A model generated the notes under the pieces. The model ran no database searches. It was not told the origin of the DNA and worked only from the letters and a program-made list of their open reading frames with translations. The position numbers and the translations under genes were made by a program. From Sodiomyces alkalinus F11 (lineage: Eukaryota; Ascomycota; Sordariomycetes; Glomerellales; Plectosphaerellaceae), in NCBI RefSeq assembly GCF_003711515.1, contig NW_021167088.1:272351-336350 (forward strand): a stretch of DNA of 64,000 bases, written 5' to 3'. Below are positions 41,526 to 53,518 of the stretch, piece by piece. Within the stretch, counting starts at the first letter, position 1. Each line of letters opens with the position of its first letter.

Positions 41526-42818
41526 ATGGCAGACGGGAGCGCTCTTCCTCCACCTAGGGGGATCAATGGCGGGGAGAGTGGTTATGAGTCTGGCGTCAGC
41601 TCTGAGCGTGCAGAACAACCTCCTTCACGTCTCGAAACCACAGGCAATAATGGAGTAGAGCAGCAGCAGCAACAGGAAGACCAGGAACAAGAGCAGTCCA
41701 AGCTCTCCAAGAACCAGCTCCGCAAACTCAAGCGCAAAGCTCAATGGGAAGAAGCGCGCGAAGAGCGCAAGCACAAACGCAGGGAGAAGCGCCATGAACG
41801 GGCCGCCCGCCGCCGCTCCGAGAAGGAAACTCTCCTTGCCGATGCTGCCGCGGCCGGCCTCGATCCAGCCACCGTTCTTCCCGCCAAACCTAAGCCTGTC
41901 GCCGGCACGCGGGTTCCTGTCGCCCTCATCCTCGACTGCGACTTCGAGGAATACATGCGCGAGAACGAGCTCATCTCCCTGGCCAGCCAAGTCACACGGT
42001 GCTACAGCGACAACCGACGATCCCCGGTCCAGACGCACCTGTACATCAGCTCGTACAAGGGCAAGCTGCGTGAGCGCTTCGAGACCACCCTGAAAAGCCA
42101 ACACGTGCATTGGAAGGGCGTCAAGCTCGTCGAAGGAGACTACGTCGAGGCCGCACGCGACGCGGCGGAAGCCATGCGGGGCCCCCACGGCGGTGAGGTC
42201 ATCGACGTTCTCAAGGGCGACGACGGCAAACCGGCATTGCGACGGGATGAAACGGATCCGACCCCCCAGGCCGAGCCGGAGCCGGAGCCGGAGCCGGAGC
42301 CGACGGAAGAAGAACTCAAATCCATCGTCTACCTGTCGGCCGAGTCGCCTAACACCCTGGATCGTCTGGAGCCCAACACTAACTACATCATCGGAGGACT
42401 TGTGGACCGCAACCGGGAAAAGGGCCTGTGCCACCGGCGTGCACGGGAAAGGGGCATTCGCACCGCCAAGCTCCCCATCGGCGAGTATCTTCAGATGGCC
42501 AGCCGGCGAGTGCTCGCCACCAATCATGTCGTCGAGATCATGCTCAAATGGCTCGAGCTGGGCGACTGGGGCAAGGCGTTTCTGGAAGTCATCCCCAAGC
42601 GCAAGGGGGGCGTTCTCAAGGGGACTGCAACGTCAGAGGCGGGCGATGCCAGCATTGCTGACGCGGACGATAGCAGGTTTGACGAGGAGGCGGACGAAGA
42701 TATAGATGCGAGACACACTCTCACCGAGGGTGTGCAGCCGGCCATGGAGCCTGCGAACGGCGCAGGTGGTGTACAAAAGACAACGGCGACAGACTCATGG
42801 CCGATAAAAAAATCATGA
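41526..42818 (+). CDS. trm10: tRNA (guanine-9-N1)-methyltransferase Trm10
   Basis: Single exon of 430 residues from ATG 41526 (MADGSALPPPRG). The N-terminus has poly-Gln and a long Lys/Arg-rich helix (LSKNQLRKLKRKAQWEEARE..) typical of Trm10. The SPOUT methyltransferase domain begins VALILDCDFEEYM and includes LISLASQVTRCYSDNRR and YLSAESPNTLDRLEPNTNYI. It ends with the S-adenosylmethionine-binding knot IGGLVDRNREKGLCHRRARE and LPIGEYLQMASRRVLATNHV. It methylates G9 of cytosolic tRNAs. An EPEPEPEPEP repeat sits inside a loop of the catalytic domain before TEEELKSIVYLS. The frame extends 96 codons upstream in frame from ATG 41238, so a longer form is possible. It ends 185 bp from the primase stop on the other strand. 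Confidence 0.93.
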   Translation: MADGSALPPPRGINGGESGYESGVSSERAEQPPSRLETTGNNGVEQQQQQEDQEQEQSKLSKNQLRKLKRKAQWEEAREERKHKRREKRHERAARRRSEKETLLADAAAAGLDPATVLPAKPKPVAGTRVPVALILDCDFEEYMRENELISLASQVTRCYSDNRRSPVQTHLYISSYKGKLRERFETTLKSQHVHWKGVKLVEGDYVEAARDAAEAMRGPHGGEVIDVLKGDDGKPALRRDETDPTPQAEPEPEPEPEPTEEELKSIVYLSAESPNTLDRLEPNTNYIIGGLVDRNREKGLCHRRARERGIRTAKLPIGEYLQMASRRVLATNHVVEIMLKWLELGDWGKAFLEVIPKRKGGVLKGTATSEAGDASIADADDSRFDEEADEDIDARHTLTEGVQPAMEPANGAGGVQKTTATDSWPIKKS

Positions 42819-43003
42819 GAGATATATACCAACCCAAATATCCAGTACTACATACGTACATGCTATCTAACCATAGTGAGCCTGCTGCCGTACCCGTCAT
42901 GATGATATACATACGTGCCCTGTGCACCAAGTAATACCAAAGGCGTATGTGCACAAATGCGCCAAGGCCTGAGGCTGCCTGCTGCTCGTTCGCCATGCGT
43001 AGA

Positions 43004-44801
43004 TCAAAATTGGATCGACTCCTCGTGCTTCCGCTTGACCTTCACATCCCTCTCATCCTTCATGAGACCGACGACAAAAGACCGGAAAAGCTCGACATAC
43101 GGCTTCAGGCTCGTCTTCTCCCAGTCCTGCACGCTCTTCTGCCCCTCCACGCCCTCCACGCCCACACCGTCCTCACCCTTCCAAGCATCAATCTCGGCCA
43201 GCAGGCTCTGCACAGTCGGGACATCTGTGGGGTCGAATTCATCAAGCGCCCGCGTGTCGATGGGGACACAGACGCGGCCCGTTCCAGGGTGGACGACGAA
43301 AGGCGACTTGAGCAAATGGTTGAGCTTCTTTGATACCTCGATATCGAGGCGTGGGTATGTGTACTCGAGGACGATGTCCTGCTTAGCCTCCTTGAGGGCG
43401 GTGGCGTCGAGTTTCTTGCTGACGCCGCTTTTGGCGACCGTGTCGATATCTGCCCACTTGGACGTTGAGGAGCGGCCAGGCGCTGAGTCCCACTTCTTGC
43501 GAAGCGCTTCATTGAGCAGCTTGTCCGGTAGGAGCTGCAGAAGCCGCTCAGCGCGCTCGGGGTTAGCCCAAGGGTCCTGGGCTTCGAGGACGTCTTCTTG
43601 AAAGTGCGTCTTGAGAATTTCCAAGCTCCGCCTGCAGAATAGCCCCCGTGTTAGTTTTCCAGCCGTGTTGGGGGGACCAAGGAAAAAAAAAATTGAATGG
43701 ATGGGACATACACAAGGTGAGGATGCAGCGGCCTCCAGAGGTTGACCTTCTTCGAGCTCTGCGCACCACCTTTGATGACTTCAAGATATCCAGCGATGGC
43801 CTTACGCATTTGATCTGGCATGGCTCTCGCACTCTTGTCGCATACCCATGCGTGGACACCTCGCCGACCTGAGTACACCCACATGATGTGTTTGAAACCG
43901 AAATCGTCCCGTAATGCCACATCGAGGACTTTGATCGCCATGGTCATGAACTGCCAACACTTTTTGCAGATATTAGCCTTGTCGCAGCACGTTCGGATCT
44001 CGTCATAGTCCGTCAAGTCGATATCGAAGCACAACTCCTTGGCCAGGGGCTTGAAAGCGCTCGAGTTTCGCAGGGTCTTGCGGTCGCGGGGATTCGTGGT
44101 GTAGACAGGACCGATTTCGAAACGGGAGGGCATCAGTCTTAGGATGTCTTTGCGGAGTCTATGAACCGGCCCGAGTCAGAGGGCACGTCATCTCGCAGAG
44201 TGGAAGGACAAAGACGTAAATAAATGAATAGAACGTACAGGTCGTGGGTAGGAAACGCTTGGTATCGCAAGTAGGCGTCATTCTGTAGAGTGAAGGCAAA
44301 TTCGCGGTGGGCAAAGTCGTTGGTAGGTGTTGGGCTGTGGTTGAGCCATTGGAAGAGCTGCCTCCATGGAAATAAACGCTGATAGAAGGCGCGCATTATC
44401 TCGGGATCGGATGCGTTCATCGCAATGACGTCGCTTTCCCGCTATGTCAGTCAAGTTCTGCCTTTCTTTCTTTCTGGGTATACTGCCACATACGACGGGA
44501 ACGGAGGCAAAATAGCAGGAGGGGAACTCATTGGAGGCACATCGTTTGGCCTCGAGCTTGGAAACTCCTCGTCCGAGTCCACATCTGCAAACAGGTCCTC
44601 CAGTTTGACGTCTTTCTTCGGATGCGTTGCTGCTGTTGGTGCCTTTTCAGCTGTGGGTTCCTCTGTGGTGTCTTCCATGGCGACATCGCCATCGGCGGTA
44701 TCCTGGCTGTCGCCATTGCTGGTCGTGGGCTCGACCATAACGGCTTCGGCCGGGTCTTCTGATGTCGTTGCTTGAGGGTCAAGGGCTACCGAGTGTGGCA
44801 T
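43004..44801 (-). CDS. pri1: DNA primase small (catalytic) subunit
   Basis: Four exons: 44801-44484, 44441-44239, 44158-43712 and 43631-43004, 531 residues. Introns are GTATAC..CATAG, GTACGT..TCATAG and GTATGT..TGCAG. After a ~100-residue acidic N-terminal tail, the domain reads EIMRAFYQRLFPWRQLFQWL, DFAHREFAFTLQNDAYLRYQ, LLRKDILRLMPSRFEIGPVY. Catalytic acidic residues are in ELCFDIDLTDYDEIRTCC (about 213-230). A Cys cluster CCDKANICKKCW suggests the zinc site, and VYSGRRGVHAWVCD is the nucleotide-binding motif. It makes RNA primers as part of DNA polymerase alpha-primase in the nucleus. The exact end of exon 1 could be six bases earlier (GTGGCA donor), with a small effect on the protein. Confidence 0.93.
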
Positions 44802-47800
44802 CGCGATACAATATTCAGCGAGTACAGTTGAGTTTAGCCTGCCTACACTCCACTCTGAAATCGCAATTGCGTCTCACAATTGAGTACTAACTCAACGATT
44901 CGTTGTTTGATGTGGAATGCTCTTTTGGGTTGGTGATTTGTCCGGGTATCTGTCGCGTCCTTTGGTTGTGCAAGCGCGTTTGCTCGCGTACAGTGGTTTC
45001 GTGTCGATTAGTCATCAACGCTATGTTGAGATGTGATCGGGCAAGTCAATCACTGTTCAACCAGAATCGAACACCGCTTTCATTCGTTTTGATTTCTACG
45101 GCTTCTCTATGCACACTATCTCTTACGAATCGAGTAAGAGATGAATAGCAACGTAATAAGCATAGGACCGTTTTTCTTTTTCTTTTTTTCGAGAACTCTG
45201 AAGGGTTGATTTTTCACAGGTGTATGCATTGATCATGTTCACGCGCTTGCGTATATCTCGACCGTGATCGACGACCTTGCGTATCTTTCGTGGCACAGCT
45301 GAACTATCAGCGGAGCCTAGCTCGAGTCACTACCTACGACCAATCCCATTTCGAGCTTTGTGGAGGGTGCATTGTCCGCCATGACGAAAGGCATGGTCTA
45401 TTAGAGATGTTGAGAGACTGGGAGGAATGGTCCTTTCGCTCGAAATTGGAAGCCTTTCAGGTCAGGTCAGGACAGGCGTACTAGCGTTTACGTAGCCATC
45501 CGGAGCCATCCCAACAACTCCAACAGGAAACAATCAAAACAATCAAGTATAGTTCACCCCTAGACTGATACAGGAGCATGCGAATTCAGTCAGGGCAACT
45601 CAACTCTCCGCGATGCGAACAGAAGTTTGTTGGCGAAGGCCAAGGCGAGTCTGCTCGAGGTGGACAGCGGAGGCCGCCAGAATAAGCGAACGAAAAAAAC
45701 CAAGATCGGCGGTGATCTGGTCACGGTCAACCTATGGGACAAAGCAGAGATATCAAACGCATGGTGTATCCCGTAGATCTTGACCCTTGGTGGATCTTTC
45801 CTGCTAGGGAGAGAGCGGCACAGGTTGACCGCTAGATGTACTTCGTACATAGCGGGAAAATGCTGGGGGCCCACATATTGTACAGAGTAGGGTATCCGTA
45901 TGTCAGGCAGAAAGGTGAAACGAACGTCGGGCCTTGGTAGGAAAGGTCATTATTAGCCAGAGTCCTTGTTGCGATGCCTCGTTTTGATGACTGAGACGTA
46001 GACGAATTCCGTCTTGCTGGGGCCGAATAAGGTAGATGGCAGCAAGGTGAAGTGCAGAAGTCGGAATCCCTTGACTCCATAATAGGTTACGCCTACCTAC
46101 ACGTGTAGCAGGCAGGGGTATTAATGAAGGCACGTGTCTGCTACGGAATGTCTGGGCAGTTCTGTCAATGTTCCCGCTTTGATCCTTAAACCAAGGATCA
46201 TGTAAGTTGCATCCGTCGTCACAATTTCATCCGCTACGTTAAACACAACGACCACGCATTCTCCCAGCATCCTGATCTGGCGGCACCACCGCCGATGCCT
46301 TGGTATTACCTAGTCAGCCGTCACTCATCCTTTACAGCAGACTGCTACCAAGTGGTATTAAGATGAATCAGTATAAAATACCGCAGATCGAGTATGAGCC
46401 AAGCCAGGTTTGCTTCGTACTAGATTTGGTAATCATCCGAACTCTTGTGAGACGGGAGTAATAAAGGACTCGGGGGCTGAATTTCTTAGAGGCGAGTTAC
46501 CAACAACAACAGCAGCAGAAGCAGCTACCACCACCACCACCACCACAGCCAAATACCAAGATCACTCATGATAAAGAGACTGAAATCACCCGTAACCGGG
46601 TGGCACAGCTCAAGCAAGGACGTCGTGATGGCCACAGATAGACACAGTGTGGATGATGTTACTCAGAAAGTTGCGTCATAGCTTTCCTCTTTTCCACTGA
46701 CAGTAGCTGGGCCAAGCCGGTTCATTCGCATCAAGGAGTCTTGGCAGCATGGGCCCCCTTGTACGTACAGGCTGTTGATACGAGAGCCCCGTTAATATAA
46801 ATACAACTTTGCCTTCCGGTTTCCGCGCCACGCACAGAGGCGAATGCAATACCTGGACAAATAGCGCGACCCTGTTGCAGCCTCCAGGGTACCGGAAGTG
46901 GTTTATGTGCGAATGTGACGACGGCACGAGAGGGAAGGAAGCATGCCATTTTCTTCAACACGACATCAGCCTCTTCTCTGCTGCTGACCGAAAACTCTTC
47001 GTGGGGTGGAAATACATACACATACAAAACCTGATGGGATGAAAATCCCGAGATTGTGTTGGTCCGGTCAAAGCGATTTATCGGCCGTTGATCCATTGTT
47101 TGTTGGGACCGAGTTCCTTAGCCCATATATGTACTTCGTATGTAATATACCTTATGTAGGTATCGACCTGGTATCGACTCGGCATTTGATTTTCCCTCGG
47201 ATAGCACAGGAAGAACATCGTAATAAACGGAGTGCCCGAGAATGTGAACTGTCAGATGCCCATAGCCACCTTAACGAGGTGTGATAAACCACATTGTCAG
47301 ATGGATGACTTGATAAGCAGCGAATCATTGGGCATTGCCGCAGATGTTGGAGATATGTAACTACGGAGTAGAGGCATGCAGGAAGACACTAGGTACCTAC
47401 CTTAGGTAGTGAATTGATCTATAAGGTACTAATAAGGTAGGTAGGTCAGGTAAGGGAGGAGGGGGCCTTAGGTAATTTGTATCAACAAAGTACCACTAAG
47501 GCGCAAAAGCCGAGTCGAAGGTCGCATCGGACCAACCAGTATAATCTGGGCATTCAAAATATCCGGGCCTTAATGATGCGAGGAAGAAGAGCGAGTGGTC
47601 GATGTTAAGATACCTAGATAGCTGTATCCGTACATTACGTTGTACAGAAAGTGCTTCCAACGCATGCCTAGGTACTAAGGTATGCAGCAGGGTGTGGTGT
47701 TTATGTGTACCTTAATTATGTAAGGTATATAGAGAGTGTACGTTGTATGCTGTATGGCAATAATCGCCAAAGAATTTTCCCGTCACAGTGTGAAAACCCA

Positions 47801-49070
47801 TAATTACGGAGCATTTCAGAACAAAAACATCGGATTTGGTCTCCACCTCCCCTGCTACGTCCTTTCACATCCCTTCCAACCCCCCGCTCCGTCCCTGGCC
47901 ACTATTGACCTTAGCTTTCCCACTATTCCTCACTGTCCTTGCCCCTGCCCACTGACCCCAAACCGGAAATGGCATTACGAAGCACAAAGTACAAGTACTC
48001 ATGTGGAGGTTACGTGCCATTGTACACTAACTACACTAGTGTAGTGTACAAAGGCTTCAGAGATCCTCTCTGAACCCAACCCAGGACGTTCCCTCCGTTC
48101 CTACCTAGTGTGGTCCCCTGGCTCGTGTCAACCAAAAGACCTCTCTGCCTAAGCCAGCCGGGTACCTTAACTTGCCCTTTTCACTGTGCCCGACCCGACC
48201 ATTGGTCTGCCGGCCCGCCTCGCGTCTACATTTTCCGAAGTCAGTCAGCCAGCCAGCTAGCCCGCTTGAGCTCGCCGCAGGATCTGTTTGTTCCCCCTCC
48301 CGGTTTGCGGATACCGTCATCTGTAACTACGAGGTACGAGCAGGTACGAGGAAGCGAGGAAGTCTGCACTCTGCAGGCGAGTCCCACCACCACGACCACT
48401 ACGACCTACGGCGACTACCGCGACCAACCACGACCATCTAACACCATTCTTCTCCTCCTTCCTCTCCACTTCAGAATCCTCTTTTTATTAACACAACTAA
48501 CTGCCTGGACGCGGCATCCCTCTCTTTTTTTTTGCTTTATTCGCCGGCTGGTGCGACTGCCTCTGTCGTCCCAACCCAACGTCTGCCTCCCAGCCCTGTT
48601 TCTCTCCCACGGTCGCTCTTCCAATCGCTCGCGCGTCCTCCGTCAGCATTTTTATCACCTACGTCCACATGCATTACAACATTCTCAGGTTCATGCTGGT
48701 ACAGTCTTGATTTGGGGGATTCCACCAGCCGCCTTCCCAGTCTTCGAATTCGCACGCTACGCTTTCATTGCCGCGGACTGCTTCGCTCGATCGATTCCTT
48801 TCGTGTTGCCGAGGCAAAGAGACTATCCCGGCCGGGGCGCATTTGGGTGGAGGGTGGGAGAACGGTCGGCTGTCATTTGGAATTGAGACCGACTCGGATC
48901 ATCAACATCTCTCTCGGCGACCTGGATTCAATCATCGTCGTGAGAGATCTCTTGCCGTTGGAAACCCGATCGCTCTTGACGATATTTTACGACCTCTCCG
49001 CGACCAGCCATCATTAGCTTGAATACCATACCTCTCAAAGACCTCTCAGTTCTCGAAAACATAAATTGCC
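44802..49070. other. 4.3-kb spacer between divergent pri1 and skn7
   Basis: No gene is supported. It contains a CAA/CAG/ACC microsatellite (about 46499-46548), TACCTTA-type words at 47390-47455 and near 47690-47725, and ACTACGGAGTAG near 47361. From about 48100 the sequence becomes pyrimidine-rich with a long plus-strand open frame (48110-48886), probably the leader of skn7. Promoters of pri1 and skn7 must lie at the two ends. Confidence 0.5.
46499..46548. repeat. CAA/CAG/ACC trinucleotide microsatellite
   Basis: Consecutive blocks of CAA, CAG and ACC triplets in non-coding DNA. No open frame with homopeptides is supported around it. Confidence 0.85.
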
Positions 49071-51342
49071 ATGGCCCCAGAAGGCGGACGTGCGCCTGCT
49101 TCTGCTGCGTCGGCGCCCACCTCCGCGGCCGCGTCCGCGACGAGCGGGGGCGGCGGCAGCAGTAACTCCAGCGACTTCGTAAGGGAACCAGCCCCCTTCC
49201 TTTTCTGCCCTCCCCGACCGAACAAGACATCTCTGATTAGCCCGTGCTGACCAATGGCCCTTGGTACAGGTTCGTAAGCTCTATAAGTCCGTCAACCTCG
49301 CCATTTTTCTCTACGCGACTCGGCCAGAACTAACCAACGCGATAGGATGCTCGAGGACCCTGCATATTCAAACATTGTGAGATGGGGAAACGAGGGCGAC
49401 ACCTTCGTCATACTAGAGGTACACATTCCAACAAATCCGTGGGAGTGTTCTTGCGCCAGGACAACGGCCGTACTGACCATACTACAGACTGATAAATTCA
49501 CCAACGACATCCTCCCTAAACACTTCAAACATAGCAACTTCTCTAGTTTTGTGCGACAATTGAATAAATATGACTTCCACAAGCTACGACGAAATGACGA
49601 GAACCACGAATCGCCATATGGGAAGCAGGTATGTTCTCGCATGAGAATGGCTAGCTCCAAGCCCTGTGCCACATGGTTCCTGCTAATGCGTGAATCCAGG
49701 CGTGGGAATTCAAGCATACGGCCTTCCGAGCTGATAGGAAGGATAATTTAGACAACATCAAGCGCAAAGCCCCGGCCCAGAGGAAGAGCCAGGTTGCCGA
49801 GGACGCCTTTGCGACCAACCAGTCTATCAACCTGCTTCAGGAGACCCTATTCGCACAGCAGCAACAGGTCCAGGCCTTACAGGAACAGTGCGTCGACTTG
49901 TCGCGCGCGAACAAGACGCTCTTCCATGAAGTGCACTCGTTGCAGAAGATCGTGGAAGCCCATAGGCAATCACAGCAGGAGCTGCTGAATTTCCTCGCAA
50001 GCCCCGACGACCGATGGCGCAACAACAGGTACCAAAGCCAAAACTCGGCGCATATTAACGGCACCACGATGGAGGAGGCCCCCGAGCTACGTCGAGCCCG
50101 GGAGATTTTGACCAACGTCTCGACCAACCCCATGGTGGACCGAGAGTTTGAGAGACTGAACGGGATATACGCTCAGGGCTCGCCGCCGGACTCGGCATCG
50201 TCGCTTATATTCCATGCCACCGGGTCCATACCGGCCATGATGGGGGAACAAATGAACATGCGCCACCTTGTATACCCAGTGGGCGAGAACGTCGGCATCG
50301 ATCCCCTCTCCCAAGATCACTTCAACAACATCCCGTACACCCTCAACTCGTTGCCTACGGTAAATGAGTATCAAGCCCAGAGCACCGTTAAGACTGAGAC
50401 AGGGCCAGCGACGCCGGCGGCCCCGCCAAGCGGCCAGCGATCGGCGACGCAAGACAATTCGCTATGGGGAGCGAGGAAACCGAGGGTGTATCTGGTAGAA
50501 GACGATCGGACCTGTTCGCGGATCGGATCCAAGTTCTTGACCCAGATGGATTGTCAAGTCGAGCTTGCGGTACGTGCCACGCGCCCCCCACCCCCTCCGG
50601 TATGTTGCTCTAACAGAGAATGCCAGGAAAACGGAGTCCATGCTGTCAACAAGTGCAAAGAGGTGGCGGCCGGGTATTTTGATCTCATCTTCATGGACAT
50701 CGTCATGCCGCACATGGACGGTGTCTCGGCGACGCAGTTGATTCGCGAGGTCCACCCGGACGTTCCTGTTGTTGCAATGACATCGAACATTCGGCCTGAG
50801 GATATAAGTCATTATTTCAATTGGAGTAAGGTTTTCCCTTTTTTTTTGTCTTTTTCTCTTTTTTTTCTTTTCTTGAAAAATATGATTGCTAAACTCATCC
50901 AGGTCTCAATGATGTACTCGCGAAGCCCTTCACTAAAGATGGGATGCTACGCATCCTCAAGAAGCACATCCCGCACTTGATGAAGAACCCGCCGACCGAC
51001 GAGCTTGCCGTACAACAGGGCAACCCCTCGATTCCGAACATAGCAATGCCACCGGGGATGAATCCTCAGGTGCGCGTGGACACGCCGAGTCAGTCGCCGG
51101 CGACATCTGCGTCGTGGCACTCGCCGGGACAGATGCACCAGCAGTCTCCTAACGTGGCCAACATGGAACCTGGATATGCCATGGCCAACACGCATCAAAT
51201 GGTCGTGGGACCGGGTTCCGCCCAACGGTCAACTTTCCCACATCTGCAACAAATGCGGATGGCTGCGGATGGAATGACAGGCGACGATCGGCCCGAGAAG
51301 CGACAGAGATTATACGCACCAGGAGGTGGATATACCCAATGA
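49071..51342 (+). CDS. skn7: response-regulator transcription factor Skn7
   Basis: Seven exons: 49071-49178, 49270-49286, 49346-49418, 49488-49628, 49700-50569, 50627-50825 and 50903-51342; 615 residues. After an Ala/Ser/Gly-rich start, the HSF-type DNA-binding domain reads DFVRKLYK, MLEDPAYSNIVRWGNEGDTF, TDKFTNDILPKHFKHSNFSS, FVRQLNKYDFHKLRR, AWEFKHTAFRADRKD. A coiled coil follows (NLLQETLFAQQQQVQALQEQ...). The receiver domain has VYLVEDDRTCSRI, the phospho-acceptor Asp in LIFMDIVMPHMDGVSATQLI, AMTSN and LAKPFTKDGM. The C-terminus is Gln/Pro/Met-rich. Skn7 takes phosphate from Ypd1 in the Sln1-type relay and governs osmotic and oxidative stress genes in the nucleus. Exon 2 is only 17 nt and its following donor is GTCCGT; it is required to restore VRKLYK in frame. 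Confidence 0.94.
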
Positions 51343-53518
51343 TAACAAAATGGGACAAGGGTTGGAGTATTTGAGTGGAGGGGAGGGTCACAGAGATATT
51401 TGTTCTTCCTTTCGTTTCTTTTCGTTTCTTCCCCCCCCATTTTCTCCTTTTGTTTCCCCACTCCGTATAACGTTCAGCTGCTAGGTGCGGCTGCTGGTGA
51501 AACGTCCGGCATCATGCTATCTATACCTTGGGCGGTTCGGCGTTGGCCGGTGGTATTATCAACACCGATGATCAAAGGGGTTGGTCGTGTAATGGCGGCA
51601 GGGCCCGTCTGTGGAGTCTCATGTCAGGCGCCGAGAGTGGCATAGCCCATCGGCCTTGGTGTAAAAGCTTTGCATCGGGTTTGGTATGGTATTGTTTATG
51701 CACTATAGAATAGCGCGTCGAGGGGGGATGACGGATTCGGCAAAACAAAACATTACACATTTGAACACGGGCTAGAATGTCGAAATACCGAACGACAAGA
51801 TTCTTCTCGAGCCCTCCGCAACCGCAGCTGTACCTTGTAATAACAGCTTCCCGAGGGAATAGGGAGGAAGAGGAGAGAAGAGGGACTTGGACTTTGGTGT
51901 TTACGAGGGGAGTTGGGTACCTTGGGCAGGGAGGAGGGACGGTGAGGGAGTGGTTTTGAAGTGAATCCCAAACGTACCAGAATAGCCCGAATAGAGAAGC
52001 GTCCGACCCAAACGGTCGGGTCGACGAACAGACAAAAATAGGCAGCAGAACAAGCTTTCCAGGAAGCGGCTAAGGGATGCGGGAAAGCAAATCCCCCCCG
52101 CCTGTTCCTCCGATCACCCGTGCTTCCCGTCATGGCAAGACGCTATAGAGGCGGGCCCAGGGCCCTGGATTTCACTTGGGCCGGGGAAGGCCGGAAGTTT
52201 CATCCTTACTTTCCCTCTCGTGTCTCTCGCCCTGCAGTGTGGCAGTCGCGATATGTCCCCTGCACTGGGGACTGGTCTGGACCCAGCTGTGCAGCCCTCT
52301 CGGGGTGTGCCAAGCCGTTTGGGCCTCGTCTAGGCCCCCTGTGGGGTAGCTGATGAAATGAATTCATGCATGCCTGCCATCAAACGAAAGGGAAGGGAAC
52401 GGGGAGATAAGCTGAGTAGGTAGGGTAAATGTGAATGCTTCGAATTGAGCCGAAGGAGGGCCAAGTTGCAAGTTGCAGGTGGCTGCGAGGCTGCAGAGTG
52501 AGACGAATATGGGTCTGAGGGTGTGGACGTCCACGTCCCAGGGTCGTGAGAAGAATAGGGCGCGGAGTTTCCCAGTCTACCAATTCTCGTATTTCGTGTC
52601 GATATATTGGTAGGAAGGGATCCTTGCTGTCTGGTAGTCGACGCAGAATGACGAGGTTCATGATCCGACGTTATGGACCAGGCTGCCTGATACCAGCCCA
52701 TCCGAGCACTTTGCTTTGGATTCTGAACTCCAACACGACCACAGAATACTACAATATAGTACCAGACGTGCGGAGTAGGTAGAGACTACTCGAAACCAGT
52801 GAGCATACCTATTTTGTGTTAGCACGGCGGGGACGGATCCGTATGGCCCGGAAAGATGGTTGACTACCTAGGTATTAGACGTTGCATGACAGAACGAGTT
52901 TGACCCTTTACTCGCGGCTACGAGACCTCTAGACGTCTAGTTTTCTCCGTACAAGTTGAGCCTCGTTATCTGACGTAGAAAAGACCATAAGACGCAACTT
53001 ACTTGGAAATACTGTCATGCCGGCCCTCGCCGTGGGTTTTATAGTCTAAGTTGTGGGATTCACTGCCCAACAGGATATGCTATTTTGAGTGTAGATAAAA
53101 GAATATTCCTCTCCTAAAGCGACTTCTTAGTCAAAGTGAAGAATAAGAGCTAAGAACAAACGAAAACAAGGTGAAATGCAAAGTAAGAGGGGGTGTGAAA
53201 ATGAAAATGGAAATGGAAATGGAAATGGAAAAAGTGACACGTACTAACCAGGTCCTCGGTGAAGAGATTCACCGAGACCATTTCACCGACAGACCGAGGT
53301 GTGATGACGGCACACCGAGGTATATACCGGAAACCCCCCCCCCACCTTGACTCATATTCCATACATCTGAACTTCTCCCACGAATTCACCTTCCACCAGA
53401 ACACGAGTCTCCGTCTCATATAACGTGTGCAACTTTACTCCAACATAATCTGAACAATTGGCATCATCATCTCAAACCCCATTGATTTCATTCAATATTT
53501 ATAAGCGCGCGACGGCTC
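51343..53518. other. spacer between skn7 and eIF2B epsilon gene
   Basis: No gene was recognised in 2.2 kb. It holds the skn7 3' UTR, a GGAAAT hexamer repeat (53197-53232), a C10 run (53334-53343) and an ACTCCGTA word near 51462. TTCAATATTTATAAGC just before 53510 may be a core promoter element of the next gene. Confidence 0.45.
53197..53232. repeat. GGAAAT hexanucleotide repeat
   Basis: About five imperfect copies of ATGGAA within a purine-rich stretch of spacer DNA. Confidence 0.85.

Noticed and set aside
45050..45140. tRNA-like B-box (GTTCGATTC on the minus strand)
   Set aside because: The bases around it do not form a T-stem, and no acceptor stem or A box at the proper distance was found.
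45590..45874. 94-codon minus-strand open frame
   Set aside because: Too short, no family resemblance and no splice context.
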